The notes below the pieces were generated by a model. The model was not told where the DNA came from. It made no database searches and was given only the letters and a program-made list of their open reading frames with translations. The translations under genes were made by a program, and so were the position numbers. Positions 45,878 to 55,538 of a DNA stretch of 64,000 nucleotides are shown here, in pieces. The DNA is from Pseudomonas sp. ACM7 (GTDB taxonomy: Bacteria; Pseudomonadota; Gammaproteobacteria; Pseudomonadales; Pseudomonadaceae). The DNA is taken from NCBI RefSeq assembly GCF_004136015.1, contig NZ_CP024866.1, positions 5,800,066 through 5,864,065 on the forward strand, in the 5' to 3' direction. Numbering within the stretch: position 1 is the stretch's first letter; every line of letters begins with the position of its first letter.

Positions 45878-47298
45878 TCTGCGGCTCCTGCAATTTGATC
45901 GAGTTGCGCCAGCCACGCCGGCTCATCGTCCAGTTGCCGCAGGTCCAGCCACAACGCATCGTCATCAATGCGCCCGAGCACCGGAATCGGCAACGCACGC
46001 AGGGCCGCCTCCAGACCGTGCAACTGCCGCCCGCGAAGACGTTTAGACGCGTTCGGTCGCAGGCATAAAGCCGCACTCGGTAATCGCGCCACCGGTTGGC
46101 TGCCGCTGCCGATCATGCTCAGCGCAGGTACCGCGCTGACGCTCCAACCATCGCCCAAGACTTTGGCCAGCGTGGGTTGCAGGCGCTCAGCCTGAGCGAA
46201 GATGTCCGCCTGGGGCCGGGTCAGCAGGCGCAAACTCGGCAACCGCTCGGCCAGTCGATCAGGATCGCGGTACAGGCCCAACACCGCTTCGAGGGCGGCC
46301 AGGGTCAGTTTGTCGACCCGCAAGGCGCGCTTGAGTGGATTCTTCTTGATCTTCGCGATCAGGTCTTTGCGGCCGACAATCAACCCGGCCTGGGGGCCAC
46401 CCAGTAACTTGTCGCCGCTGAAGGTGACGATGTCGGCGCCATCGCTCAGCGCCTGGCGCACCGTCGGTTCGGCGGGCAAGCCCCAGCGCGTCAGGTCCAG
46501 CAGGCTGCCGCTGCCGAGGTCTTCAAGCAATGGCAAACCGTGTTTATGCGCGAGTTGCGCCAACTCGGCGGTCGGCACCCGAGCGGTGAAGCCTTCGATG
46601 TTGTAGTTGCTGGCATGGACGCGCATCACCAAACCACTACGGGGGCCGATGGCCGCCTCATAATCGCGGGCATGGGTGCGATTGGTGGTGCCGACTTCGT
46701 GGAGCCTGACCCCGGCTCTCGCCATGATGTCGGGAATGCGGAAGGCGCCGCCGATTTCGATCAGTTCGCCCCGGGAAATGATGCCTTCCTTGCGCGCGCC
46801 CAGGCTGTTGAGCGTCAGCAACACCGCTGCGGCGTTGTTGTTGACCACCGTCACCGCCTCGGCGCCAGTCAACTCGCGGATCAGGCCTTCGATCAGGTCA
46901 TCACGGTCGCCGCGCTTGCCGCTGTGCAGGTCGAATTCCAGATTGAGTGGATAACGGGCCGCCCTCTGCACGGCGTCGATGGCTTCCTCCGGCAACAACG
47001 CTCGCCCCAGATTGGTGTGCAGCACTGTGCCGGTGAGATTGAACACCCGGCGCACGTTGCTGCGATGCTGGGTGGCCAGGCGTTCACCCGCCCTGCCCGC
47101 CAACACTTCAGGCGTGATCTCAATGGCGTCGAGTTGCCCTGAAAGCACCTGTTCACGCAAGTCATCCAGCAATTGCCGCAAATTCGCCAACAACGCGTCA
47201 CGCCCATAACGCTCGGCCAGCGGTTGGCAGGCGGGATGGCGCAGCAGACTGTCGATGGAAGGCAGCCGCAGAGTTTGGCTGGCGGATCTGGAGGACAT
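45874..47298 (-). CDS. selA: L-seryl-tRNA(Sec) selenium transferase
   Basis: PLP enzyme of 474 residues that turns Ser-tRNA(Sec) into Sec-tRNA(Sec) using selenophosphate. The PLP lysine is Lys297 in [13 protein letters not shown], next to E. coli Lys295. Other family blocks are [33 protein letters not shown] and [10 protein letters not shown]. The length is normal. It overlaps selB by four bases and lies 77 bases after fdhE. The selenophosphate synthetase gene selD is not in the window and must be elsewhere if the pathway works. Confidence 0.94.
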   Translation of the reverse strand: MSSRSASQTLRLPSIDSLLRHPACQPLAERYGRDALLANLRQLLDDLREQVLSGQLDAIEITPEVLAGRAGERLATQHRSNVRRVFNLTGTVLHTNLGRALLPEEAIDAVQRAARYPLNLEFDLHSGKRGDRDDLIEGLIRELTGAEAVTVVNNNAAAVLLTLNSLGARKEGIISRGELIEIGGAFRIPDIMARAGVRLHEVGTTNRTHARDYEAAIGPRSGLVMRVHASNYNIEGFTARVPTAELAQLAHKHGLPLLEDLGSGSLLDLTRWGLPAEPTVRQALSDGADIVTFSGDKLLGGPQAGLIVGRKDLIAKIKKNPLKRALRVDKLTLAALEAVLGLYRDPDRLAERLPSLRLLTRPQADIFAQAERLQPTLAKVLGDGWSVSAVPALSMIGSGSQPVARLPSAALCLRPNASKRLRGRQLHGLEAALRALPIPVLGRIDDDALWLDLRQLDDEPAWLAQLDQIAGAAE

Positions 47299-47375
47299 CA
47301 GGCGCTCCTGATTACGAATGATCGTAGCGCCTGAGTGTAGCCGCTGAGTTTAAAGGCAGAGCTCAAAGGGGTAGC

Positions 47376-48302
47376 TCAGCCACCTCCGGGTGCAAGCAGA
47401 AGATTAGGCGCTGGACGCTGGTAGCCTTCCTGCTCCAGGCGCATGTCGAGCAGCAGGCTGGTCAGGTCGGTCGAGAGCGCTTCAGCTTCGGCGTCGTTTT
47501 CCAGGTAAAGCAGTTTCAGGTAGCTGCCGCAGCCAGGACAGACCTCCGCGCGTAACGGTGCCTGATTGGCGGCGTAGCGGTCGTCATCGAGGCTGACGTA
47601 TTCAAGGCCTTTGCTCTGTTCGCAATACACGCATTTGACCCGCACAACATGCCATTCGCAGGCACACAGCGAGCACACCAGATACCGCAAGCCGTTGTAC
47701 TTGCTGCGATGGCGAATCACCCCGGCCATGGCCGGCGAACCGCAGGCCGGGCATTGGCTGAGACTGTCGCCGGGTTTCAGCGCAAGGTCCGGTGTACTCA
47801 GCAACCAATGACTCCAGGCCACCTGCAACGCCGCGCCGAGAAACGGCACCACGGCGGCGGGCAGCATGGTGAACTGGCCGCTGACCAGCGCAATCGCCCA
47901 GGCCTTGAGTTGCCCGACGTGGGCGCTGCGCAAGGTCGCCACGGCTTTTTCCACAGCAGGTTGCGGTGGTGGCTGGTAACGCTGCAATAGAGTTTCGAGG
48001 TACGGCAGCCAATGGTCCTCGCGCACCAGACTGTCGGCGGCGAACGGCGGCAAGCCGTGTTGCTGGCACACGCGCAGGCGTTCGGCATCGGGCATGGCGG
48101 CCACGGGTGGATCGTCCATCAGACCCTGCTGCACGTGGCATAGGCCGGTCACCAGCCGCAGGTAATCGGCCAGTGGATGGCCGACGACCAGACGCTCCAG
48201 GCGCAAGGCGCGCAAGGTGAACAGGTTTTTCGGAGGCAGGTAGAGAAACGGCGGTGAACTCGCCGCCGCTTCGATCTCGCCAGGCTCAAGAATCGTCGCC
48301 AA
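47376..48302 (-). CDS. fdhE: Formate dehydrogenase accessory protein
   Basis: Cytoplasmic maturation factor of 308 residues for respiratory formate dehydrogenase. Rubredoxin-like cysteine pairs are CPACGS, CSLCACEW, VKCVYCEQ and CPGCGSY; they bind iron in characterised FdhE and are needed for activity of the enzyme. It begins six bases after fdnI on the same strand, so it belongs to the formate dehydrogenase operon. A 77-base gap separates it from selA. Confidence 0.92.
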   Translation of the reverse strand: MATILEPGEIEAAASSPPFLYLPPKNLFTLRALRLERLVVGHPLADYLRLVTGLCHVQQGLMDDPPVAAMPDAERLRVCQQHGLPPFAADSLVREDHWLPYLETLLQRYQPPPQPAVEKAVATLRSAHVGQLKAWAIALVSGQFTMLPAAVVPFLGAALQVAWSHWLLSTPDLALKPGDSLSQCPACGSPAMAGVIRHRSKYNGLRYLVCSLCACEWHVVRVKCVYCEQSKGLEYVSLDDDRYAANQAPLRAEVCPGCGSYLKLLYLENDAEAEALSTDLTSLLLDMRLEQEGYQRPAPNLLLAPGGG

Positions 48303-48308
48303 GGGGGG

Positions 48309-48962
48309 TTATCCTTTTTTGCTGATCGGCCGGTCGGGGTGCTCGTCGCGGGTCACTTCGCGGTACCACAGTTCATGGTGTTTTTTCGCCCAGGCGCGGC
48401 TGACCCAGCCATGCAACATGGCGTTGACCGAGCCTTTGATCCAGATGCCGGCGTAGATGTGAACGATGATGCTCAGCACCAGGATTAAACCCGCCAACGC
48501 ATGCAGCAGCATGGCCCAACGAATGCTGGTGATGCCGAAGTACTCGCTGAAATACTCGCGCCAGATCACCAGCCCGCTGAACAGCAGCACCAGCATGCAA
48601 ATCAGCAAGGTCCAGAACAGCAGCTTCTGCCCAGGGTTGTACTTGCCGATGGGCGGCACGCCCTCCTCCTCATTCTTGATCACCCGCCCGACTCGCCTCA
48701 GCCACAGCCGATCGTTGGTGATAAAGAAGTTCGCCCGCCAGAAACGGATCACCAGCCCAAGGAACAGCACAAACATCACCACGCCCATGAACGGATGCAG
48801 GATGCGCGTCCAAGGCCCGCCGCCAAACAGGTTGCTGAGCCAGAACAACGCCGGATGAAACATCGCCAGCCCCGACAGTGCCGCCATGAAAAACAGAATC
48901 GCCACCAGCCAATGGTTAGTGCGCTGGTTTGATGTGTAACGAAGGATGGGTTTGTCGTTCAT
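48309..48962 (-). CDS. fdnI: Formate dehydrogenase cytochrome b556 subunit
   Basis: Inner-membrane gamma subunit of 217 residues with four helices (from [21 protein letters not shown] to the [20 protein letters not shown] region). The haem-ligand histidines lie in NHW, HPF and HALAG/VHIYAG. It passes electrons from the iron-sulfur subunit to quinone. The ATG overlaps the end of fdnH by four bases. FdoI would be an equal name; nitrate-inducible (Fdn) and aerobic (Fdo) types cannot be told apart from this sequence. Confidence 0.9.
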   Translation of the reverse strand: MNDKPILRYTSNQRTNHWLVAILFFMAALSGLAMFHPALFWLSNLFGGGPWTRILHPFMGVVMFVLFLGLVIRFWRANFFITNDRLWLRRVGRVIKNEEEGVPPIGKYNPGQKLLFWTLLICMLVLLFSGLVIWREYFSEYFGITSIRWAMLLHALAGLILVLSIIVHIYAGIWIKGSVNAMLHGWVSRAWAKKHHELWYREVTRDEHPDRPISKKG

Positions 48963-49894
48963 GGCCTGTCCTCCCCCTTCGGATCATAGGTATGCACCGA
49001 CGGATCGATTTCATGCACGGCGGGATCGGGGATGCTCGGGTGTTCGTCCTCCTCGACCAGCTGCGGCCCGATGCGCACGTAGTGGAAGAACCCGGCCAGC
49101 ACCGCCAAGCCCATGGCCAGCAACCCCAAGGGTTTGCTCACGCCTTTCCACAGTTCCACCAGCGGACTGATGGTCGGGTGGTCCGGCAGACCGGCATACA
49201 ACCGGGGCTCATCGGCATGGTGCAGCACATACATCACGTGAGTACCACCGACGCCTTCCGGGTCGTACAAGCCTGCGTGTTCGAAGCCACGGCTCTTGAG
49301 GTCGACGATCCTTTCGGCCGCGTGTTCTTTCATGTCGTCCTTGGTGCCGAACACTATGGCGCCCGTCGGGCAGGTTTTTACGCAGGCCGGCTCCAGCCCC
49401 ACCGCCACCCGGTCTGAGCACAACGTGCATTTATAAGCCTTGTGATCCTTTTGCGAGATTCGCGGGATATTGAACGGGCAACCGGTGATGCAATACCCGC
49501 AGCCGATGCAATGGTCCTGGTCGAAATCGACGATGCCATTGGCATGCTTGATGATCGCTCCCGGGCTCGGGCACGCCGCCAGGCAACCGGGCTCGGCGCA
49601 GTGCATGCAGCCGTCCTTGCGAATCAGCCACTCCAGATTGCCGGCGTCGGTTTCGTGCTCGGTGAAGCGCATCAAGGTCCAGGTTTCTGCGGTCAGGTCC
49701 TGAGGGTTGTCGTAGGTGCCGAGGTTGTGGCCGACCTCGTCGCGCAGCTCGTTCCATTCCGAGCAGGCAACCTGACATGCCTTGCAGCCAATGCACTTGG
49801 TGGTGTCGATCAGCTTGGCCACTTCCTCTTGATTGCGCACCGAGGACGGGACGGTCGTGGTGGCCGAACGGGCGATGATGTCTTGGCTGGCCAT
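48959..49894 (-). CDS. fdnH: Formate dehydrogenase iron-sulfur subunit
   Basis: Beta subunit of 311 residues carrying four [4Fe-4S] clusters: [46 protein letters not shown] and CTLCSDRV...CVKTCPTGA. One C-terminal helix ([20 protein letters not shown], about residues 251-270) anchors it. No signal peptide: it travels with the Tat-targeted alpha subunit. The ATG directly follows the fdnG stop (TAAATG) and its end overlaps fdnI. Confidence 0.93.
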   Translation of the reverse strand: MASQDIIARSATTTVPSSVRNQEEVAKLIDTTKCIGCKACQVACSEWNELRDEVGHNLGTYDNPQDLTAETWTLMRFTEHETDAGNLEWLIRKDGCMHCAEPGCLAACPSPGAIIKHANGIVDFDQDHCIGCGYCITGCPFNIPRISQKDHKAYKCTLCSDRVAVGLEPACVKTCPTGAIVFGTKDDMKEHAAERIVDLKSRGFEHAGLYDPEGVGGTHVMYVLHHADEPRLYAGLPDHPTISPLVELWKGVSKPLGLLAMGLAVLAGFFHYVRIGPQLVEEDEHPSIPDPAVHEIDPSVHTYDPKGEDRP

Positions 49895-52800
49895 TTAGAC
49901 TTTCTCCACGTTGACCAGGAATGACTTGGATTCCGGGGTCTGAGTGTTGCCATCGCCGAGGAACGGCACCAGGGTGTTGGTCAGGTAACCGTGGCGCGTG
50001 AGCCCGGTAAAGCCCCAGTGCAGCGGGATACCGATCTGGTGCACCACCTGATTGTTGACCTGCAGCGGACGAATCCGCTTGGTCACCACCGCCACCGCTT
50101 CTATATGTCCGCGCTTGGAACTGACACGGACCCGGTCGCCGGCCACGATGCCTTTCTCCTTGGCCAGCACCTCACCAATCTCGACGAACTGCTCGGGTTG
50201 GGCAATCGCGTTGAGCTTGCAATGCTTGCTCCAGAAGTGGAAATGCTCGGTCAGCCGGTAGCTGGTCGCGGCATATGGATAGTCCTTGGCCACGCCTAAG
50301 GAATCCCACACCGAATCGAAGATCCGCGCCGCCGGGTTGCTGGTGGCTTTCTTGTTTTCCGGGTGCAACGGGTTGATGCCGATCGGCGTTTCGAACGGTT
50401 CATAGTGCTCGGGGAAAGGTCCTTCATTCATCTTGTCGACGGCAAAGAACCGCGCCACGCCTTCGGGGTTCATGATGAACGGATTCATCCCGGCTTCCGG
50501 TGGCGAGTCGGCCTTGAAGTCCGGCACATCGGTGCCGCCCCAGACTTTGCCGTTCCACCACACCAGACGTTTTTTCTCGTCCCACGGCTTGCCTTGCGGG
50601 TCGCACGAAGCGCGGTTGTAGAGAATCCGTCGGTTCGCCGGCCAGGCCCAGGCCCAGCCCTGATGTTGCTTCATGCCATACGGATCGCTGTTGTCGCGCC
50701 GGGCCATCTGGTTGCCCGCCTCAGTCCAGCTGCCGCAGAAAATCCAGCAACCGGAAGCGGTGCTGCCGTCGTCCTTGAGCTGGCCAAAACCGGCCAGTTG
50801 CGCGTTGCCCTTGATCGCCGCGCCGGTAGCGTCAGTGAAGTCCGTGGTGGCATAGCCGTTGATTTCCTTGGCCAATTCTTCCGGCGAAGGCTCCTCGGCA
50901 ATTTTGTACGGCCAGGACAGTTTGAGGATCGGCTCGGCATAAGCGCCGCCGTTGGCTTGGTAACGCTGGCGCAGACGGATAAACAGCTCGCTCATGATCC
51001 GCACATCGGTGCGCGCTTCGCCGGGGCCGTCGGCACCTTTCCAGTGCCATTGCAGCCAGCGGCTGCTGTTGACCAGCGAGCCGTCTTCTTCGGCGAAACA
51101 GGTGGTGGGCAGGCGAATCACTTCGGTCTGGATGCCAGCGGTTTCAACGTCGTTGTACGGCCCGACATTGCGCCAGAACTCCGAGGTTTCGGTGGACAGC
51201 GGGTCCATTACCACCAGCCATTTCAACTTGGCCAGCGCCGCCATCACCCGGTTCTTGTCAGGCAACGCGGCGATGGGGTTGAAGCCTTGGCACAGGTAGC
51301 CGTTGACCTTGCCCTGGCCCATCAGGTCGAACACTTTGAGGATGTCGTAGTTCGGGATGTCCAGTTTCGGCAGATAGTCATAAGCCCAGCGGTTTTCGAG
51401 CGTGGCATTCGCGCCGTACCAGGCTTTCATCAGGCTGACGTGGAACTTGCCGTAGTTTTGCCAATAGGACAGCTGCCCCGGACGCAACGGTTTTTGCGTG
51501 CGTTTGACGATGTAGGCGTCGTAATCCTGCTCCGCATCCTGCGGCAAGGTCATATAGCCCGGCAGCGAATTGGACAGCAAACCGAGGTCGGTCAGCCCCT
51601 GGATGTTGGAGTGCCCGCGCAAGGCATTGACGCCCCCGCCCGGCATGCCGACGTTGCCCAGCAGCAATTGCACCATGGCCGCGCTGCGAATGATCTGCGA
51701 ACCGATCGAATGCTGCGTCCAGCCCAGCGCATAGAGAATCGTCATGGTCTTGCCCGGTTGCGAGCAGGTGGCGATTTCTTCCCAGATCTTCTGCATGGCA
51801 TCCACCGGCATGCCGCAAATCTGGCTCGCCAGTTCGATGTTGTAGCGGCTGTAATGCTGCTTCATCAATTGATAGACGCAGTGCGGGTCTTGCAGGGTCG
51901 GGTCGACCTTGACGAAGCCGTCTTCACCGAGTTCATAACCCCAGCCGGACTTGTCCGTGTAGCTGCGTTTGGCCGCGTCGTAGCCGCTGAAGATTCCGTC
52001 CTCGAAGCCATAACCGGCTTTGACGATGAACGACACGTCGGTATAGGCGCGCACGTACTCGTGCTGGATCTTGTCTTCAGTCAGCAGGTAATTGATCAGG
52101 CCGCCCATGAAGGCGATGTCAGTGCCGGTGCGAATCGGCGCGTAATAGTCGGCCACCGAGGCGGTCCGGGTAAAACGCGGATCGACCACGATCAAGCGTG
52201 CCTTGTTGTGCGCCTTGGCTTCGGTCACCCATTTGAAGCCGCACGGGTGCGCTTCTGCTGCGTTGCCGCCCATCACCAGGATCAGATTCGCGTTGCCGAT
52301 ATCGGTCCAGGTATTGGTCATGGCACCACGGCCGTACGTCGGGGCAAGACTTGCCACCGTCGGGCCGTGTCAGACACGCGCCTGGTTATCGAACCCCAGC
52401 ATGCCGAGACTGCGAACAACCTTGTGGGTGATGTAACCCGCTTCGTTGGACGCCGCCGAGGCCGCGAGGAAACCGGTGGTCAGCCAACGGTTTACCATTT
52501 GGCCCTGGGCATTCTTCTCGATGAAGTTGGCGTCGCGGTCGGCCTTCATCAAGTCGGCGACGCGATCGAGCGCTTCATCCCAGGAGATCCGCGTCCACTC
52601 GGTGGTGCCAGGTTTGCGCACCTCTGGGTATTGCAGACGACCGGGGCTGTGAATGAAGTCCAGCAAGCCGGCGCCTTTGGGGCACAGGGTGCCGCGGTTG
52701 ACCGGGTGGTCGGAATCGCCTTCGATGTGGATGATGTTTTGCGCGACGTTCTTGGCGGCATCGCCCTGGCTGTACATGATCACGCCGCAGCCGACCGAGC

Positions 52801-52960
52801 AGTACGGGCAGGTGTTGCGGGTTTCATGGGTGTGGGCAAGCTTGAAGTGGCGCACCTGCTCGGCGAAGGCAGTCGCGGGGGCCATGCCCAGCGCGCCGAG
52901 GCTCGAGCCAGCAAGGCCGATACCAGCGACCTTGAAGAACTGACGACGGTTGAGGTCCAT
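49895..52960 (-). CDS. fdnG: Formate dehydrogenase catalytic subunit, selenoprotein
   Basis: Periplasmic molybdenum/tungsten enzyme of 1021 residues that oxidises formate. A twin-arginine signal MDLNRRQFFKVAGIGLAGSS begins it, then a [4Fe-4S] motif CPYCSVGCGVIMY. The frame is interrupted by TGA at 52370-52372 (codon 197) in NQARV-U-HGPTVASLAPTYG, exactly where E. coli FdnG has selenocysteine (196). After it the protein goes on with molybdopterin-binding sequences (VMGGNAAEAHP, MTILYALGWTQHSIGSQIIR). Reading the TGA as stop would give two meaningless pieces; selA, selB and tRNA-Sec in the same locus show that it is decoded as Sec. AGGAG precedes the ATG. It heads the fdnGHI-fdhE unit. Confidence 0.95.
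52331..52372 (-). promoter_or_regulatory. Bacterial SECIS element in fdnG
   Basis: Just after the UGA, GGCAAGUCUUGCC (52343-52355) forms a short stem whose loop shows the GU needed by SelB. Its distance from the UGA (about 14 bases) matches the E. coli fdnG SECIS, where the loop sequence AAGUCUU is the same. Confidence 0.85.
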
Positions 52961-52982
52961 CGTGCACTCCTGTCAGGGGGAG

Positions 52983-53006
52983 ACCCGGTACTTTTGCCGG
53001 GTTTTT
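52983..53006 (+). terminator. Hairpin with T-run in the fdnG leader region, plus-strand polarity
   Basis: ACCCGG and CCGGGT pair around an eight-base loop, and TTTTT follows on the plus strand. It would stop antisense transcription from the left, and in the fdnG 5' leader it forms a stem just before the ribosome-binding site. The role is uncertain. Confidence 0.4.
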
Positions 53007-53104
53007 CTGGACAATCACGGTTGTGGCAGTCTGGCTGCCGACATTTAAAACTGTAGACAATGTTAGAACTGACTGTGTGAAAACCGACCATCGGGCAATA
53101 CCTT

Positions 53105-53193
53105 GTGGGAGCGAGCTTGCTCGCGATGGCGGCGGGTCATTCAACATCTATGCAAGCTGAGCCACCGCTTTCGCGAGCAAGCTCGCTCCCACA
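53105..53193. repeat. REPIN with 23-bp perfect arms
   Basis: TGTGGGAGCGAGCTTGCTCGCGA (53105-53127) and its exact complement (53171-53193) enclose 43 bases. It lies in the divergent region between fdnG and the aminotransferase-like gene. The same core occurs at 6283 and 58165. Confidence 0.85.
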
Positions 53194-53249
53194 GGGGCTT
53201 GGCGTTTATCATGACTGTCGGATTTACCCTGCCCTTTATGAGACTGAGC

Positions 53250-54404
53250 ATGACTTTCGATTTTGATCAGGTGTTCGACCGCCACAACACCGGCAGTACC
53301 AAATGGAGCCGTTACCAGGCCGACGTATTGCCGATGTGGGTGGCCGACATGGACTTCTCCGCACCGCCGGTGATCATCCAGGCCCTGCAAAAACGTCTGG
53401 AACACCCGATGCTCGGCTACAGCGTGGCCCAGGATGACTTGCGCGATGCCATCGTCGCTGACCTGTGGAACAAGTACGCCTGGCGCGTATTGCCTGAGGA
53501 GCTGATTTTCTTGCCGGGCGTGGAGTCGGGTTTCAACATGGCGCTGAATGCGCTGGTCCAGCCGCAGCAGAACGTCGTGGTTCAGGTCCCGAACTACCCG
53601 CCGCTGCGCCATGCGCCGGGGCACTGGGGTTTGAACAAGGTTGAACTCGAATTCGACGCGTTGGCGGACGGCACTTACGCCACGCCACTCGATGCCCTGA
53701 ACCAGGCGCTGACCGGTGGCGGTGCGCTGCTGCTGAGCAACCCGCACAACCCGGTGGGCAAAGTCTTCCCGCGAGAAGAACTGCAAGCGGTCGCCGACAT
53801 CTGCCTGGAGCAGGATGCCTGGATCATCTCTGACGAGATTCATGCCGAGCTGTGTTTCGACGGGCGCGTGCACATTCCGACGGCTTCCCTGAGCCCGGAA
53901 ATCGCCAAGCGCACCATCACGCTGATGTCGGCGAGCAAGGCCTACAACATTGCCGGGCTGAAGACGTCTTTCATGATCATTCAGGACTCGGCTTTGCGTG
54001 CAAAGGTCAACCACGCCCGCTGCGGCATGGTCGACAGCGTCAACCCGTTGGGCATGGAAGCAACGCGCGTCGCCTACAGCGAAGGCGGCCCTTGGCTGGC
54101 CGGGTTGAAGGCGTATCTGCAAAGCAATCGGGATTATCTGGTGGAAGCGGTCAACACACGACTGCCGGGTGTGACCATGAATATCCCGCAAGGCACGTAT
54201 CTGGCGTGGCTCGATTGCTCGGCGCTGGGACTGGATAACCCTCAGCAGTTTTTCCTTGAGCAAGCCAAGGTCGGGTTGAGCCCTGGTCTGGATTTCGGCG
54301 ATGACAGCAAACAGTTCGTGCGCCTGAACTTCGGCTGCCCACGGGCATTGCTGGAAGAAGGCATTGCGCGGATGGAGCGTAGTTTGCTCAATCGCAAAGC
54401 CTGA
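53250..54404 (+). CDS. MalY/PatB-family C-S lyase
   Basis: PLP enzyme of 384 residues, fold type I, likely a cystathionine beta-lyase or other cysteine-S-conjugate lyase. Start MTFDFDQVFDRHNTGSTKW is the usual family beginning; ATGs at 53238 and 53211 are alternatives, and none has a clean ribosome site. The block LPMWVADMDFSAPP is diagnostic. Other parts are NPHNPVGK, the aspartate region WIISDEIHAEL and the PLP lysine Lys230 in MSASKAYNIAGLK. No maltose or methionine genes adjoin it. A perfect REPIN follows its stop by six bases. Confidence 0.87.
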   Translation: MTFDFDQVFDRHNTGSTKWSRYQADVLPMWVADMDFSAPPVIIQALQKRLEHPMLGYSVAQDDLRDAIVADLWNKYAWRVLPEELIFLPGVESGFNMALNALVQPQQNVVVQVPNYPPLRHAPGHWGLNKVELEFDALADGTYATPLDALNQALTGGGALLLSNPHNPVGKVFPREELQAVADICLEQDAWIISDEIHAELCFDGRVHIPTASLSPEIAKRTITLMSASKAYNIAGLKTSFMIIQDSALRAKVNHARCGMVDSVNPLGMEATRVAYSEGGPWLAGLKAYLQSNRDYLVEAVNTRLPGVTMNIPQGTYLAWLDCSALGLDNPQQFFLEQAKVGLSPGLDFGDDSKQFVRLNFGCPRALLEEGIARMERSLLNRKA

Positions 54405-54410
54405 ATCCAG

Positions 54411-54493
54411 ATCAAAAGATCGCAGCCTTCGGCAGCTCCTACGCGAAATTGCGTACACCCTGTAGGAGCTGCCGAAGGCTGCGATCTTTTGAT
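54411..54493. repeat. REPIN with 32-bp perfect arms
   Basis: Arms 54411-54442 and 54462-54493 (ATCAAAAGATCGCAGCCTTC... and its complement) are identical over 32 bases. The arms end in ATCAAAAGATCG/CGATCTTTTGAT, so the unit can also end transcription in both directions. A diverged relative is at 32824. Confidence 0.88.
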
Positions 54494-54581
54494 TTTTCGC
54501 GACATGAAATCCAACCGAACTCAAGGCAAAACACCAGGGTCAACCCTTTGACTCTTCTGCCTTGCGAACGGAGATTTCCCA

Positions 54582-55439
54582 ATGACTGCCTATCCCAAAC
54601 CACCCTTCCCGAAGCAGGCCCAGCCAGTCCCCGGGTCCCAAAAGAAAATGGACCCGTACCCCGACTGTGGCGAACAAAGCTACAAGGGCTCAGGCCGACT
54701 GGACGGCAAGATCGCCCTGATCACCGGTGCCGACAGTGGCATCGGTCGCGCGGTAGCGATCGCCTTCGCCCGTGAAGGCGCGGATGTCGCCGTCGCCTAC
54801 CTCAATGAACATGAAGACGCGCAGGAAACCGCACGCTGGGTCGAACAGGCCGGCAGGCAGTGTCTGTTGCTTCCCGGTGACCTGGCGCAGAAAGCGCACT
54901 GCCAGGCCTTGGTGGACAAGACGGTCGAACGCTTCGGCCGGATCGATGTGCTAGTTAACAACGCGGCGTTCCAGATGACCCACGAACACTTCGAGGACAT
55001 CCCGGACGAAGAATGGGTGATGACCTTCGACGTCAATATCACCGCCATTTTCAGGCTCTGTCAGGCCGCGTTGAAGCACATGAACCCCGGCAGTTCGATC
55101 ATCAACACCAGTTCGGTCAATTCAGACATGCCCAAACCCACCCTCCTGCCTTACGCCACGACCAAAGGTGCGATTGCCAACTTCACCGCTGGCCTGGGGC
55201 AGATGCTGGGGCCGAAGAACATTCGGGTGAATTGCGTGGCACCGGGGCCGATCTGGACGCCGCTGATTGTCTCGACCATGCCGGATGAAGAAGTGCAGAA
55301 CTTTGGTGGGCAGACGCCCCTCGGCCGGCCGGGTCAACCGGTGGAAGTGGCGCCGATTTATGTGTTGCTGGCCTCGGATGAGGCCAGTTACATCACCGGG
55401 CAACGGTACGGGATTACCGGCGGCAAACCGATGCTTTAA
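54582..55439 (+). CDS. SDR-family oxidoreductase, YghA/general-stress type
   Basis: NAD(P)-dependent short-chain dehydrogenase of 285 residues. A 40-residue extension (MTAYPKPPFPKQAQPVPGSQ..MDPYPDCGEQSYKGSGRL) precedes the fold, as in the YghA/Gsp39 group. Motifs: TGADSGIGRAVAI, NNAAFQ, catalytic Ser in INTSSVNSD, Tyr-x3-Lys in LPYATTKGA and PGPIWTPL. Relatives reduce aldehydes and are induced in stress. A CGGAG-type site lies upstream. It is alone on its strand between a REPIN and a terminator. Confidence 0.87.
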   Translation: MTAYPKPPFPKQAQPVPGSQKKMDPYPDCGEQSYKGSGRLDGKIALITGADSGIGRAVAIAFAREGADVAVAYLNEHEDAQETARWVEQAGRQCLLLPGDLAQKAHCQALVDKTVERFGRIDVLVNNAAFQMTHEHFEDIPDEEWVMTFDVNITAIFRLCQAALKHMNPGSSIINTSSVNSDMPKPTLLPYATTKGAIANFTAGLGQMLGPKNIRVNCVAPGPIWTPLIVSTMPDEEVQNFGGQTPLGRPGQPVEVAPIYVLLASDEASYITGQRYGITGGKPML

Positions 55440-55478
55440 ATTGAACCTGCCGGCATTTCCAGAACTCCACATTTTATG

Positions 55479-55501
55479 GGCCCTCCTTTGGCGGGCCTTT
55501 C
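55479..55501. terminator. Terminator after the SDR gene
   Basis: GGCCCTCC and GGCGGGCC form a stem with one mismatch around TTT, followed by TTT on the plus strand. It lies 40 bases after the SDR stop and 38 before the antiporter start. Confidence 0.55.
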
Positions 55502-55538
55502 GATATCTGGAGCAGCACGCACCCGACGAGTACCGAGC

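Noticed and set aside
45878..45916. Upstream start for selB adding 13 residues
   Set aside because: The GTG at 45877 has a CAGGAG site, overlaps the selA stop and places the G1 loop at the usual distance from the N-terminus.
52370..52372. In-frame TGA in fdnG taken as a nonsense mutation or gene split
   Set aside because: It is at the known Sec position, followed by a SECIS-like hairpin, with selA, selB and tRNA-Sec beside it.
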